NCBI GenBank assembly: GCA_021793595.1
Contig: JAJYSL010000165.1
Span: forward strand, 1 to 9,598
Source: Acidobacteriota bacterium
GTDB lineage: Bacteria; Acidobacteriota; Terriglobia; Terriglobales; Acidobacteriaceae
Direction: 5' to 3'
Length of the DNA stretch: 9,598 nucleotides
Below, one piece after another: positions 1 to 6,550 of the stretch. The notes under the pieces are model-generated. The model ran no database searches and was not told the origin of the DNA. It saw only the letters and a list, made by a program, of their open reading frames with translations. The position numbers and the translations under genes are program-made. Each line of letters begins with the position of its first letter. Position 1 is the stretch's first letter.

Positions 1-391
1 TCCGATCATCCCGAAGCTGGACGACGGGCTGCGAAAACCAGCGGTCAATGGAACGGTTCATTAAGAGGTAGTTGAACGACAGCATGAAAAATGCTGGAAC
101 GACGGAGAGCAACAGTGCTCCCAGCAGCATACGGGCGCGAAAGCGGGAACCGAGAACTCGGCTCTGCCCGCTGGCGTAGAGCTTTAAAAGATTTCGCACC
201 AGCAGAACGACCAGCATGAGAAACAGTAGAAAGCTGGCGCCGGAAAGCGCGGTAAACAGCAGAATGGAGCCAGTATTGTCGGGAGAAAGAAACTTCAGGT
301 TGAACGCATTCTCTGCGATCAGAAAAAGCAAAATGACGAGCGCAAGCGAACCTAATACCACCACGGCCGTTCGTCGGTTGCTGGCTTCCAT
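1..391 (-). CDS. NtrY-like sensor histidine kinase, N-terminal membrane part (partial, runs off left edge)
   Basis: Reading leftward from ATG at 391 gives 130 codons with no stop, so the gene continues beyond position 1. Three hydrophobic segments are visible at residues about 9-27, 42-65 and 88-110. A basic stretch after the second segment contains GSRFRARMLLG, and NRSIDRWFSQP follows the third (residues 112-122). Both motifs are typical of the membrane/HAMP-proximal region of NtrY-type sensor kinases, which sense nitrogen status or envelope signals and phosphorylate an NtrC-type regulator. The PAS, HisKA and ATPase domains would lie outside the window. A perfect TATAAT lies 24-29 nt upstream of the start, and a purine-rich GAGAGAG may serve as ribosome binding site. 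The family call rests on recalled sequence resemblance; the kinase domain itself cannot be seen here. Confidence 0.75.
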   Translation of the reverse strand, partial: MEASNRRTAVVVLGSLALVILLFLIAENAFNLKFLSPDNTGSILLFTALSGASFLLFLMLVVLLVRNLLKLYASGQSRVLGSRFRARMLLGALLLSVVPAFFMLSFNYLLMNRSIDRWFSQPVVQLRDDR

Positions 392-414
392 TCTGATTGG
401 CTCTCTCAACAGTG

Positions 415-420
415 ATTATA
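415..420 (-). promoter_or_regulatory. Candidate -10 element for the sensor kinase gene
   Basis: The minus strand reads TATAAT here, a perfect sigma-70 -10 hexamer. It predicts a transcript start near 408 and a leader of under 20 nt before the ATG at 391. No good -35 hexamer is seen at 16-18 nt spacing, so the promoter may depend on an activator, or the match may be chance. Confidence 0.4.
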
Positions 421-457
421 GGTTCGAGAGTCAGGGGTGGGAGGCCTTTTTCAGGGC

Positions 458-467
458 GGGACGTCCC
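458..467. repeat. 10-bp perfect palindrome in divergent promoter region
   Basis: GGGACGTCCC is a perfect palindrome between the sensor kinase start (391) and the lipoprotein start (566). Its place between two divergent genes would suit a repressor or activator operator. A 10-bp palindrome can also occur by chance and no second copy was noticed. Confidence 0.25.
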
Positions 468-521
468 TTCAAACCGGTCGCCCAAGTGCCTGGATTCGAA
501 ACACGGTTTATCCTTTAGCTC

Positions 522-549
522 TTGACAGGGGCGCGCGATTGAATAAATC
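522..549 (+). promoter_or_regulatory. Candidate promoter of the BON lipoprotein gene
   Basis: A perfect -35 hexamer TTGACA lies at 522-527. With a 16-nt spacer the best -10 is TAAATC at 544-549, which is poor. The predicted transcript start would be only about 10 nt before the ATG at 566, leaving just enough room for the ribosome binding site. The -35 is convincing, the -10 is not. Confidence 0.3.
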
Positions 550-565
550 TGCAGACGGAGGTTTT

Positions 566-1561
566 ATGATTCGCGACGCACGTAGTGGTTTCCGAGCTTT
601 GCCGTGGGTATTGGTTGCGGCGTTTTTTTTCGGTGTCGGCTGTTCGAAGAAGCCGACGGATGCTCAACTTGCAAGCGATGTGCAGAAACAAATCACAGCT
701 GACTCCGCGCTGCAGGGTCAACCGATCTCTGTCGCCGCGAACAACGGTACCGTCACGCTCAGCGGCATAGTGAATGGACCGGGTTCCCGTGAGCTGGCAA
801 GCAATGATGCATCGAAGGTCGCGGGAGTGAAGACGGTTGTGAACAACCTGACAATGGCAAACGGGCCGGACATGGGTCCGGCGCCTGGGAACGACCAGTC
901 GGCACAGGGTGGTCCCGGGATGCCTCCGCCACCGCCGCCGCCATCGATGAATAATCGGTATGGGCAGGGTGGTGCCGGCATGCCGCCTCCGCCTCCGTCC
1001 GTAGGTGCGCAGGCGGGTTCAGCGACACCGGCTCCTCCTATGGGCTCGCAGGCGATTGTAGTGCCCGCGGGAACGAGAATTCGTGTCCAGCTGGGTGAGA
1101 CTCTTTCGACCAAGGAAAATCAGACGGGTGATTCGTTCTCGGGTGTTGTAGTTGATCCGGTCCGGGTGGATGGGCAAACTGTCATTCCTGCTGGCGCGCG
1201 GGCGCGCGGAGTGGTCACAGACGCCCAGAGTCTGGGCCGATTTAAGGGCCAAGCGGTCCTGGCTATTCGATTGGATGACATAAGTGCGGGCGGCCGGACC
1301 TATCGGGTTCGCACCAGTCACGTGGAACGCGTGGAGCAGGGGAAAGGCAAGCGATCTGCCATCCTGACGGGAGGGGGTGCGGGACTGGGCGCCATCATCG
1401 GAGGCTTGGCGGGCGGCGGCAAAGGAGCCTTGATTGGTGGGCTGCTGGGCGGCGGTGGTGGCGCAGCCGGGAGTGCATTTACCGGGAATAAAGACCTGGT
1501 CATTCCTGCCGAAAGCATTCTGACGTTCGACCTGGAACGTAGTTTGACGGTGAATCCATAG
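566..1561 (+). CDS. BON-domain lipoprotein with proline-rich linker and glycine zipper
   Basis: This 331-residue protein is read from ATG 566, chosen because GGAGG (557-561) sits 4 nt upstream and the start gives a proper signal peptide; an upstream in-frame start at 437 adds 43 unlikely residues. A lipobox-like GVGC places the lipidated cysteine at residue 26. Residues about 30-95 form a BON domain (QLASDVQKQITADSAL, ending VKTVVNNLTM), a fold that associates with membranes or cell wall in OsmY-type proteins. A proline-rich linker (about 96-160) holds two near-identical blocks. Residues 165-331 form an AGTRIRVQLGETLSTKENQTGD-type beta domain that is interrupted by a glycine zipper (about 268-306, GGGAGLG and IGGLAGGGKGALIGG), a membrane-inserting helix. 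The predicted role is a surface or periplasmic structural lipoprotein; no enzymatic motif is visible. Confidence 0.85.
   Translation: MIRDARSGFRALPWVLVAAFFFGVGCSKKPTDAQLASDVQKQITADSALQGQPISVAANNGTVTLSGIVNGPGSRELASNDASKVAGVKTVVNNLTMANGPDMGPAPGNDQSAQGGPGMPPPPPPPSMNNRYGQGGAGMPPPPPSVGAQAGSATPAPPMGSQAIVVPAGTRIRVQLGETLSTKENQTGDSFSGVVVDPVRVDGQTVIPAGARARGVVTDAQSLGRFKGQAVLAIRLDDISAGGRTYRVRTSHVERVEQGKGKRSAILTGGGAGLGAIIGGLAGGGKGALIGGLLGGGGGAAGSAFTGNKDLVIPAESILTFDLERSLTVNP
905..1000 (+). repeat. Imperfect tandem repeat, 60-bp period, in the lipoprotein linker
   Basis: CAGGGTGGT at 905 recurs at 965, each copy followed by CCGG(G/C)ATGCC and a run of CCN proline codons. The protein reads QGGPGMPPPPPPPS and then GQGGAGMPPPPPS. 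The pattern indicates an internal duplication that lengthened the flexible linker between the BON domain and the C-terminal domain. Such repeats can vary in copy number between strains. Confidence 0.7.
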
Positions 1562-1593
1562 GCGAAATGATCTAATCAGGATAGTTTTCTCAT

Positions 1594-1688
1594 TGTGGGG
1601 CGGTTGTAGTTTGGACCGCGAGAACAGGCTTGATCGCTGTCGCCGATCCTGCTGGCGCGCCAGCTGTGAACCCCACAGTGACTACAAC
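1594..1688. repeat. Dense inverted repeats in the gap after the lipoprotein gene
   Basis: The gap from 1562 to about 1739 holds no convincing gene. TGTGGGG (1594-1600) is complementary to CCCCACA (1671-1677), and GTTGTAGT (1603-1610) is complementary to ACTACAAC (1681-1688). The two pairings cross, as in a pseudoknot. Between them is a perfect 14-bp palindrome, GCTGGCGCGCCAGC (1651-1664). CTGTG/CACAG (1664-1678) is an alternative small hairpin. A T-rich run follows at 1700-1707. The region could be the lipoprotein terminator region, a structured leader for the downstream gene, or decayed coding sequence. Confidence 0.4.
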
Positions 1689-1759
1689 GAGCCTGTGATA
1701 TTTTTTTCTTGCAATAGTTAAGGGGCGCTTTGTTCCCCGTGGATCAGATTCAACCTCAT

Positions 1760-2385
1760 GTGAATGACCGAAGGTCATTTATCAAGCTACTGGCAGCGGC
1801 TCCGCTGTTTGCTACGATTGGCACTCGCAGCCTGGCCCGCAATGTTCCGGGGTGTTGTTGGGCCGGAAGGATCTGATCGACGCTGCCCTGTACAACACCA
1901 GTCCATGGGAAGGCGCTGTATGTCGGCCCATGAAGGTCGGCAAAGAAGAGATTATGGGCATACTGGCGGCCATCGAATATTGGTCGCGCGCAGATCAGGG
2001 CGTTCTAAACAAGGAGTGGCAGAGCAGGGTCGAACGCATCCAGAAGCTGGTGGACACAGTGCCCGGAGTGACGACGAATATTATGACTCCGCAAGACGGC
2101 AATAGTTATCCAACATTGTCGGTGATGTGGGACGAAGCGAAGTTTGGATTGACCGTGGCTCAATGCGCTCAGCAGCTGCGCGACGGTGAGCCTCGCATTG
2201 AGGTGCTGACGGACAGTAATCCCAGCGGAGTGCTGGATCGAATCAAGCGTGATCCAAACAGGCACCGGAGATCCCAGCCGAGTCCTTTGCAGATTATCTC
2301 CATGACATTGCAGCCTGGGGAGGATTTGATCGTTGGCAACCGGCTCCGCCAGGTTCTCAACAAGGCGCGCAAACAATCTGCGTGA
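1760..2385 (+). pseudogene. SelA-like PLP-dependent enzyme, internally deleted and frameshifted
   Basis: The start (GTG 1760, or in-frame GTG 1739) reads MNDRRSFIKLLAAAPLFA and then TIGTRSLARN, a Tat-type signal (RRSFIK) seen on exported SelA-like proteins. This frame is then lost. From about 1834 a different frame reads GPQCSGVLLGRKDLIDAA, then MKVGKEEIMGILAAIEYW, a C-terminal domain with LRDGEPRIEV, and MTLQPGEDLIVGNRLRQVLN, ending at TGA 2385. That is the C-terminal 180 or so residues of a SelA-like/D-glucosaminate-6-phosphate ammonia-lyase-type PLP enzyme. About 250 residues of the usual 400-460 are missing, including the SGGK segment with the PLP-binding lysine, which normally lies just before RGPQCSG. 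GGCCCGCAATG (1834-1844) can be read as LARN in one frame or GPQC in the other, so a short-homology deletion there is plausible. The product cannot be catalytically active. Confidence 0.8.
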
Positions 2386-2471
2386 GGTGGGCGCTCCAGA
2401 CGACAGAGAGACAGATGCGGGACACATCTTTTGTGGCAGGATGCCTCCCTGCAAAATTACATCTTCGACTG

Positions 2472-2503
2472 CGTCTAGCGGCACGCGCGAGAACGGCTAG
2501 ACG
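2472..2503. repeat. 8-bp perfect inverted repeat (stem-loop) between the SelA-like and cupin-RidA genes
   Basis: CGTCTAGC (2472-2479) and GCTAGACG (2496-2503) are perfectly complementary around a 16-nt GC-rich loop. It lies in the 206-bp gap 2386-2591, which has no gene. No T-tract follows, so it is not a standard intrinsic terminator. It may be an operator, an mRNA-stabilising hairpin or a processing site in an operon transcript. Confidence 0.45.
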
Positions 2504-2591
2504 ATCCGGCAGATAGAACGACAGGAAAAAGAACAAAGCCTCGAGATTCGAGAAAACGTCGTAAACCGCGCCGCAAGAGAGATGGAATCGC

Positions 2592-3679
2592 ATGCACCCC
2601 AGGAAAAGGAATGCAGTTGCATTCATCGCCTTGCTGGCGGGTACCTCCTGTTCGCTTCCACTACATGCGGAGCATCGCCGGATCGATCCCACCTACCTGT
2701 ATCGCGACACCTTGACCGCTCCGGAGAAACCATCGGACATCACAACGGCGACGTGTCATTACAAACCCCTGTTCGGCAAGGGAGACTCAGATACATCCGT
2801 GGTGGTCGGCGTCGCTCGATATGGGGAGGCAGTCATCGATCCCCACGGTGCTTGCGCCACGGTTCAATATCCCCAGGAAGACCAAGCGTACGTCGTTCTC
2901 GACGGCAGCGGCTCGGCAAAATACGGAGACGAAGATGTGCCCCTGAAGCCCGAAGACGATCTCTATATATCCCGTCGACGGTTCGGCATGCTTTAACGAA
3001 TACATCCGGAGCGCCGCTGACCGGGAAAGTAGCGGCGGATTATGCCGGAGAAGTCAAGCAGGCCCTCGATAATGTTGCTGCGGTAGCCAAAGCCGCCAAC
3101 ATGACCATGGCGAATGTCATCTGGGTGAATCCCTATCTGAGTAGCAATGGTGGTCCAGAACAGGTGATGAACAAGATCTATGCGTCCTATTTTGAGTTTG
3201 GGAATACGCCGGGACGAGGAACAATTCAGGTAGTGGACCTTCCGAAAAAGGCCCATATCGTGTTCAGTTGCATTGCCGGTGCCGATCTGTCGAAACGCGC
3301 ATCAATTCGCCCCAGAAATGAGAAGCCCAGCCCAACGGCAAGCCTGGGGATTCTTTACGGAGATACCCTGTATCTTTCTGCAAAAGACGCGTACGTCCCG
3401 GCTCTGGGCCTCTTTTCGCCGGAACTGGGCATTCAGGTGCGGATGTCGTTGCGCAGCCTGCTGGATGGCTTGCAGAAGGCTAATATGGATTTTTCCAATG
3501 TCGTCTCTTCCACGATTTATCTTCGTGATGTAAAAGACGAAGGCCCGGTCGTATCACTCTATGGCACGTTTTTCAAAAACAACTTCCCGGCACGCACGAC
3601 ATTGCAGCAGAATTTCGATATGAAGTCGGAAGACATCGAGCAGATTTCATTTATCGCGGTACGACAGCCGCTTCACTGA
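2592..3679 (+). pseudogene. Exported cupin-RidA-RidA protein, frameshifted and internally deleted
   Basis: ATG 2592 (GGA at 2584-2586 upstream) begins with an export signal, MHPRKRNAVAFIALLAG then TSCSLPLHA, and a cupin segment containing YPQEDQAYVVLDGSGSAKYG and LKPEDDLYI. This frame stops at TAA 2996. The cupin resumes in another frame as IPSTVRHALTNTSGAPL, and the two join exactly if two bases are removed from TATATAT (2964-2970). After SGAPL the protein passes directly to TGKVAADYAGEVKQALDNV, which aligns with about residue 38 onward of E. coli RidA. The last cupin strands and the first RidA strands are therefore missing (junction about 3011-3025). The rest of RidA-1 (TPGRGTIQVVDLPKKA) and a complete RidA-2 (LGILYGDTLYLS to NFPARTTLQQNF) follow. 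RidA proteins hydrolyse enamines/imines released by PLP enzymes. It ends at TGA 3679, 9 nt before the next start. Confidence 0.8.
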
Positions 3680-3688
3680 GGAGAGAAT

Positions 3689-5077
3689 GTGCAGTTCGCT
3701 TTCGTCCGAACCATACCATGGTTTTCAGCATTGTTGTCTGCAACGGCGCTGCCGGCTCTGCTAAGTTTACCCGCGCAGTGCCAGGTGAAATCCTCGTCAG
3801 CCTGTCAGGTACACGCAACAAACTACCTGGGATGGAAGGCCGAGGAGTTATCCAATCCTTGGGTAAGGCTGGAGATCGTTCCACAGATCGGGGGACGGCT
3901 GATCCAGGTCACTTTTGGCGGCCATGATTTTCTGTACATCAACCCTTTGCTGCAAGGACAGGTAATCCCGCTGGCAAGCAAAGGCTACGGCGATCGCAAT
4001 TACGGTGGAGACAAGATCTGGCCGCTGCCTGAGGGCAATCAGGATGAGCAGCATTGGTCCGGCGGTGGAAATCTGGATGATGCTCCTTTTACCCTGCAGG
4101 TGCTATCCAGCGGACACAGGTGTGCGGTGCGGTTGACCGGTCCGGTTGATCCCGAAATCGGGCAGCGATATATCCGCGACATCAGCATCGGAGCGGACAC
4201 TCCAGTAATTTCATTCCACGTCGTGATGCAGAATATGAGCGGCTATCCGCGAACATGGTCAGAACAGACAATCACGGAGTACCCCATCTCCCATCCTGCG
4301 GGCTCGGATAATTTCAACACCAAGTTCTGGGGAGTAACAGAAGTGAACCCGACCAGCGCGTATCTGAACGGCTACCACGTACGCACCGGCCCGGCGGACA
4401 ACCCGGCTTTCACCGTGCAGGAGGGTACGTTCCGCGTGCATTGGAACAACATCATGCAGGAGGTATGGATAGATTCCCAATCGGGATGGCTGGCGGCGGT
4501 CGATGGTTCGACCGGGTACACGATGGTGGAGCGTCACCGTATCGATCCCAAGGCGGTCTATCCCGGCAAGGCCTCGATCATTTTTTATTCGACTGGTGAA
4601 CCGACACCACCCCCTGCGAAGGGGCAGACGACGGAACCCCGCGAGGGACCGTTCGTGGAAGCGGAGATGAACAGTCCCATGGTCGAGCTTGCACCCGGCG
4701 AAAGCTACGCGATGGATACTGAGTGGTATCCAACGCGCATGGGAGAAGATTTCAAGACGACAACTTACAGTGGTGCGGTCGGGACTCCGCTGAGCGCTAC
4801 TGCGACTCCTGGGGGCTTGGTACTCACCGGCAGCTTTGGGGTGTTTTATGCCGGAGATCTGGTGGCCCACTTATACGGAAGGGACGGCGGAAGCACGGCG
4901 AAGCTTATGTCTGTCGTTCCCACCGAGCCGGTACACTTGCACACCATCCTGCAGGCACCGACCAACACAACGCGGGTCTCGGTGCATCTGGTGGATTCTC
5001 ACGGTTTGGATCGCGGTCTGCTGGGAGAAGTTCAGGTGCTTCAAACTGCTTCGACTGATGGGACAAATGCCAGGTAG
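3689..5077 (+). CDS. Exported DUF4380-family protein
   Basis: GTG 3689 is preceded by GAGGAG (3678-3683) with 5-nt spacing, overlapping the stop of the upstream pseudogene; the two genes are clearly arranged as an operon. The 462-residue product starts with a signal peptide (hydrophobic residues about 9-28, ending near LPAQCQ). Key DUF4380 segments are visible: VPQIGGRLIQVTFGGHDFLY (64-83) and GGDKIWPLPEG (106-116). DUF4380 proteins have an all-beta fold resembling galactose mutarotases, suggesting binding of a sugar or sugar acid, but no reaction is established. Unlike its neighbours it shows no frameshift or obvious gap. A C-terminal beta domain (about 375-455) is less familiar. It is probably periplasmic or secreted. 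Confidence 0.8.
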   Translation: MQFAFVRTIPWFSALLSATALPALLSLPAQCQVKSSSACQVHATNYLGWKAEELSNPWVRLEIVPQIGGRLIQVTFGGHDFLYINPLLQGQVIPLASKGYGDRNYGGDKIWPLPEGNQDEQHWSGGGNLDDAPFTLQVLSSGHRCAVRLTGPVDPEIGQRYIRDISIGADTPVISFHVVMQNMSGYPRTWSEQTITEYPISHPAGSDNFNTKFWGVTEVNPTSAYLNGYHVRTGPADNPAFTVQEGTFRVHWNNIMQEVWIDSQSGWLAAVDGSTGYTMVERHRIDPKAVYPGKASIIFYSTGEPTPPPAKGQTTEPREGPFVEAEMNSPMVELAPGESYAMDTEWYPTRMGEDFKTTTYSGAVGTPLSATATPGGLVLTGSFGVFYAGDLVAHLYGRDGGSTAKLMSVVPTEPVHLHTILQAPTNTTRVSVHLVDSHGLDRGLLGEVQVLQTASTDGTNAR

Positions 5078-5117
5078 AAGATCTTGTTCAGAGAGAAAAT
5101 ACGAGACGTTATCATCG

Positions 5118-5477
5118 ATGTCTTTGCCGATCCGGATTCAGAGATTTGAAGCGATGACGCTTAACTGGCTTGCGATGATGCTGGTGTGCTCCTTTTTGTT
5201 GTTGAGTGGCGGGATATCAGCATTGGGACAAGACCAACCGATGAGCGGTTCCAGTCAGGATCAGGGCGCACAGCTATATCAGTCCCATTGCGCTTACTGC
5301 CACGGTGCGGATGGCAGAGGCGGCCGGGGCCCGGCAATTGCGACGCTGCCTGGCTTTGCCGGAGGATACTTACTTCCTCGTGTAGCCCAGAATCCCGCGC
5401 GTCTTGGTTTGCAGGATGTATACGGTATCGCTGGCAGTGATGTAGAGCTTCGAGTTATCCGGTCCTCCCCACGTTAG
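5118..5477 (+). pseudogene. c-type cytochrome, truncated after the haem motif
   Basis: The ORF begins at ATG 5118 (Arg-containing n-region) or ATG 5154; neither has a strong ribosome binding site. A signal peptide (LAMMLVCSFLLLSGGISALG) is followed by QLYQSHCAYCHGADGRGGRG, with the class I haem-attachment motif CAYCH at 5289-5303. After GRGPAIATLPGFAGG similarity stops. Reading then continues antisense through the last 108 nt of the convergent SMP-30 gene to TAG 5477. The normal remaining 50-80 residues, with the distal methionine ligand and C-terminal helix, are absent. LPGFAGG might be a remnant of a (M)PGFAG-type ligand loop joined by deletion, but this is uncertain. A secreted protein able to attach haem but not to fold normally is expected. 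Confidence 0.7.
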
Positions 5478-6392
5478 GTTCGCCATGTCTTTGGGCATTT
5501 GTACGGTACCGATGTGAACGCCTTTGCTGTTCCATACCCAGATTCCGGTCGGCCCCGAGACAAACAACCGACCCTTGACGTCGACTTTCATTCCGTCCGG
5601 AACGCCGCGTTTCTGAGGGTCAGTCATGTCGGCAAAATCCATTCCGTCGGAGATCGTCCCATCTCTGTGAAACTTGTAGCGGCGGATTTTCATGCTGTCG
5701 TCGTCATCGATGTAGAGATACTTTCCGTTGGGCGAGAATGCCAGACCGTTCGGCGCCTTCAGATCCGTGGTCAGTAGGGACATGCGGTTGTCGGTTCCAA
5801 GGCGGTAGACGGAAGGAGGCAGCTCCTCCTGCTGGTCTTTTGTCATATCGATGATTGGATCGGTGAAATAGATCGCGCCATCCGGGCCGATAACGATGTC
5901 ATTCGGCGTGTTCAACTTTTTGCCGTGGAAGTGATCGACGACTGTCTCGAAGCTTTTGCCGTCTGCTGACAGCCGAATGATGGCGCGCAATCCGCTGGCC
6001 GTACTCAACAGCCGATGTTCCCTGTCATACGTACTGCCGTCCGGATCGACGAGCGAGACCATGTGTTCGACACGGCCATCCTCATAGAGCTTGTCGATTT
6101 GATTCTTCGATTCGTCACTCACCCACAGGAATCCGGCCGGATCCCACACCGGGCCCTCAGTAAATCCGAAGCCCGTCCCCATCGTGGTGAGCGTTGCGCT
6201 CTTGTCGAATAGCTTCCAGAATTCCGGCGTCAGTGCATTCAGTTCGAAGGGCCTGTGAGTCTTTTGTTGATCCGCTGCTCCTTGAGACACTTGAACCGGG
6301 GGCTTGGCCGTTTGCTGCGCCAGCGCCGTGCAACCGCCAGTACAGACAAATACAGCGAGCGCGGGAAGAAAGGAAGGAAAAGATTTCATCAT
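5370..6392 (-). CDS. Exported SMP-30/gluconolactonase/LRE-like beta-propeller protein
   Basis: A 340-residue protein from ATG 6392 (a second ATG is adjacent at 6389) to TAA 5370. The signal region (residues 3-25) ends in ALAQQ; TGGC at 18-21 could alternatively act as a lipobox. The metal-site residues of SMP-30 enzymes are in place: E79 in FTEGPVW, N164 in NTPNDI, N215 in APNGLAFSPNG and D266 in VPDGMKVD. IWVWNSKGVHIGTVQMP, ANLTWGG and LYITASDTVYILQTKTRG are the usual C-terminal blades. Members hydrolyse sugar lactones such as gluconolactone, or related esters; the substrate here is unknown. Length and motifs indicate an intact gene. It converges on the truncated cytochrome, whose reading frame overlaps its 3' end. 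It lies downstream of alaC in the same direction, 158 bp away. Confidence 0.88.
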   Translation of the reverse strand: MMKSFPSFLPALAVFVCTGGCTALAQQTAKPPVQVSQGAADQQKTHRPFELNALTPEFWKLFDKSATLTTMGTGFGFTEGPVWDPAGFLWVSDESKNQIDKLYEDGRVEHMVSLVDPDGSTYDREHRLLSTASGLRAIIRLSADGKSFETVVDHFHGKKLNTPNDIVIGPDGAIYFTDPIIDMTKDQQEELPPSVYRLGTDNRMSLLTTDLKAPNGLAFSPNGKYLYIDDDDSMKIRRYKFHRDGTISDGMDFADMTDPQKRGVPDGMKVDVKGRLFVSGPTGIWVWNSKGVHIGTVQMPKDMANLTWGGPDNSKLYITASDTVYILQTKTRGILGYTRK

Positions 6393-6550
6393 TGTGTGAG
6401 GTCACCATCCTCTGGACTTGTTGAAGCCATCGATATTCACACGAAGAGCGTCTCAGATCTCAGCATCGTGGCAAATTCCCTACCCAAGCAGGCTATGGCG
6501 TGCGCGTATCTTGATCCAGCCGGTCGAGTGCATACCAATGGGACGCACTT

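Noticed and set aside
45..485. 146-codon minus-strand open frame over the sensor kinase
   Set aside because: Its product is Arg/Ser-rich with no family resemblance, while the other minus frame over 1-391 gives clear transmembrane segments and NtrY-type motifs.
437..565. Upstream in-frame extension of the BON lipoprotein
   Set aside because: No ribosome binding site, and it would bury the lipoprotein signal 43 residues inside the protein. ATG 566 has GGAGG at good spacing.
718..1518. Glycine/proline-rich minus-strand open frames opposite the lipoprotein gene
   Set aside because: They are complements of the proline linker and glycine zipper, and no ribosome binding site or domain is visible.
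1590..1778. 62-codon minus-strand frame in the gap before the SelA-like gene
   Set aside because: Low-complexity product with no recognisable motif; it overlaps the inverted repeats and the signal-peptide start of the plus-strand gene.
2582..2962. N-terminal 127 codons of the long frame that ends as RidA
   Set aside because: The sequence is Arg/Ser-rich nonsense. The signal peptide and cupin are in the frame starting at 2592, so this part is out of frame.
2964..2970. Programmed ribosomal frameshifting at TATATAT
   Set aside because: There is no slippery heptamer of the X XXY YYZ type and no clear downstream structure. A second deletion in the same gene makes simple damage more likely.
4259..4870. 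203-codon minus-strand frame over the DUF4380 gene
   Set aside because: Arg/His-rich product without motifs, opposite a clear family member with a good ribosome binding site.
6393..6550. Possible terminator between alaC and the SMP-30 gene (AGTGC/GCACT pair)
   Set aside because: Only five pairs with a 13-nt loop and no T-run; not distinguishable from chance.
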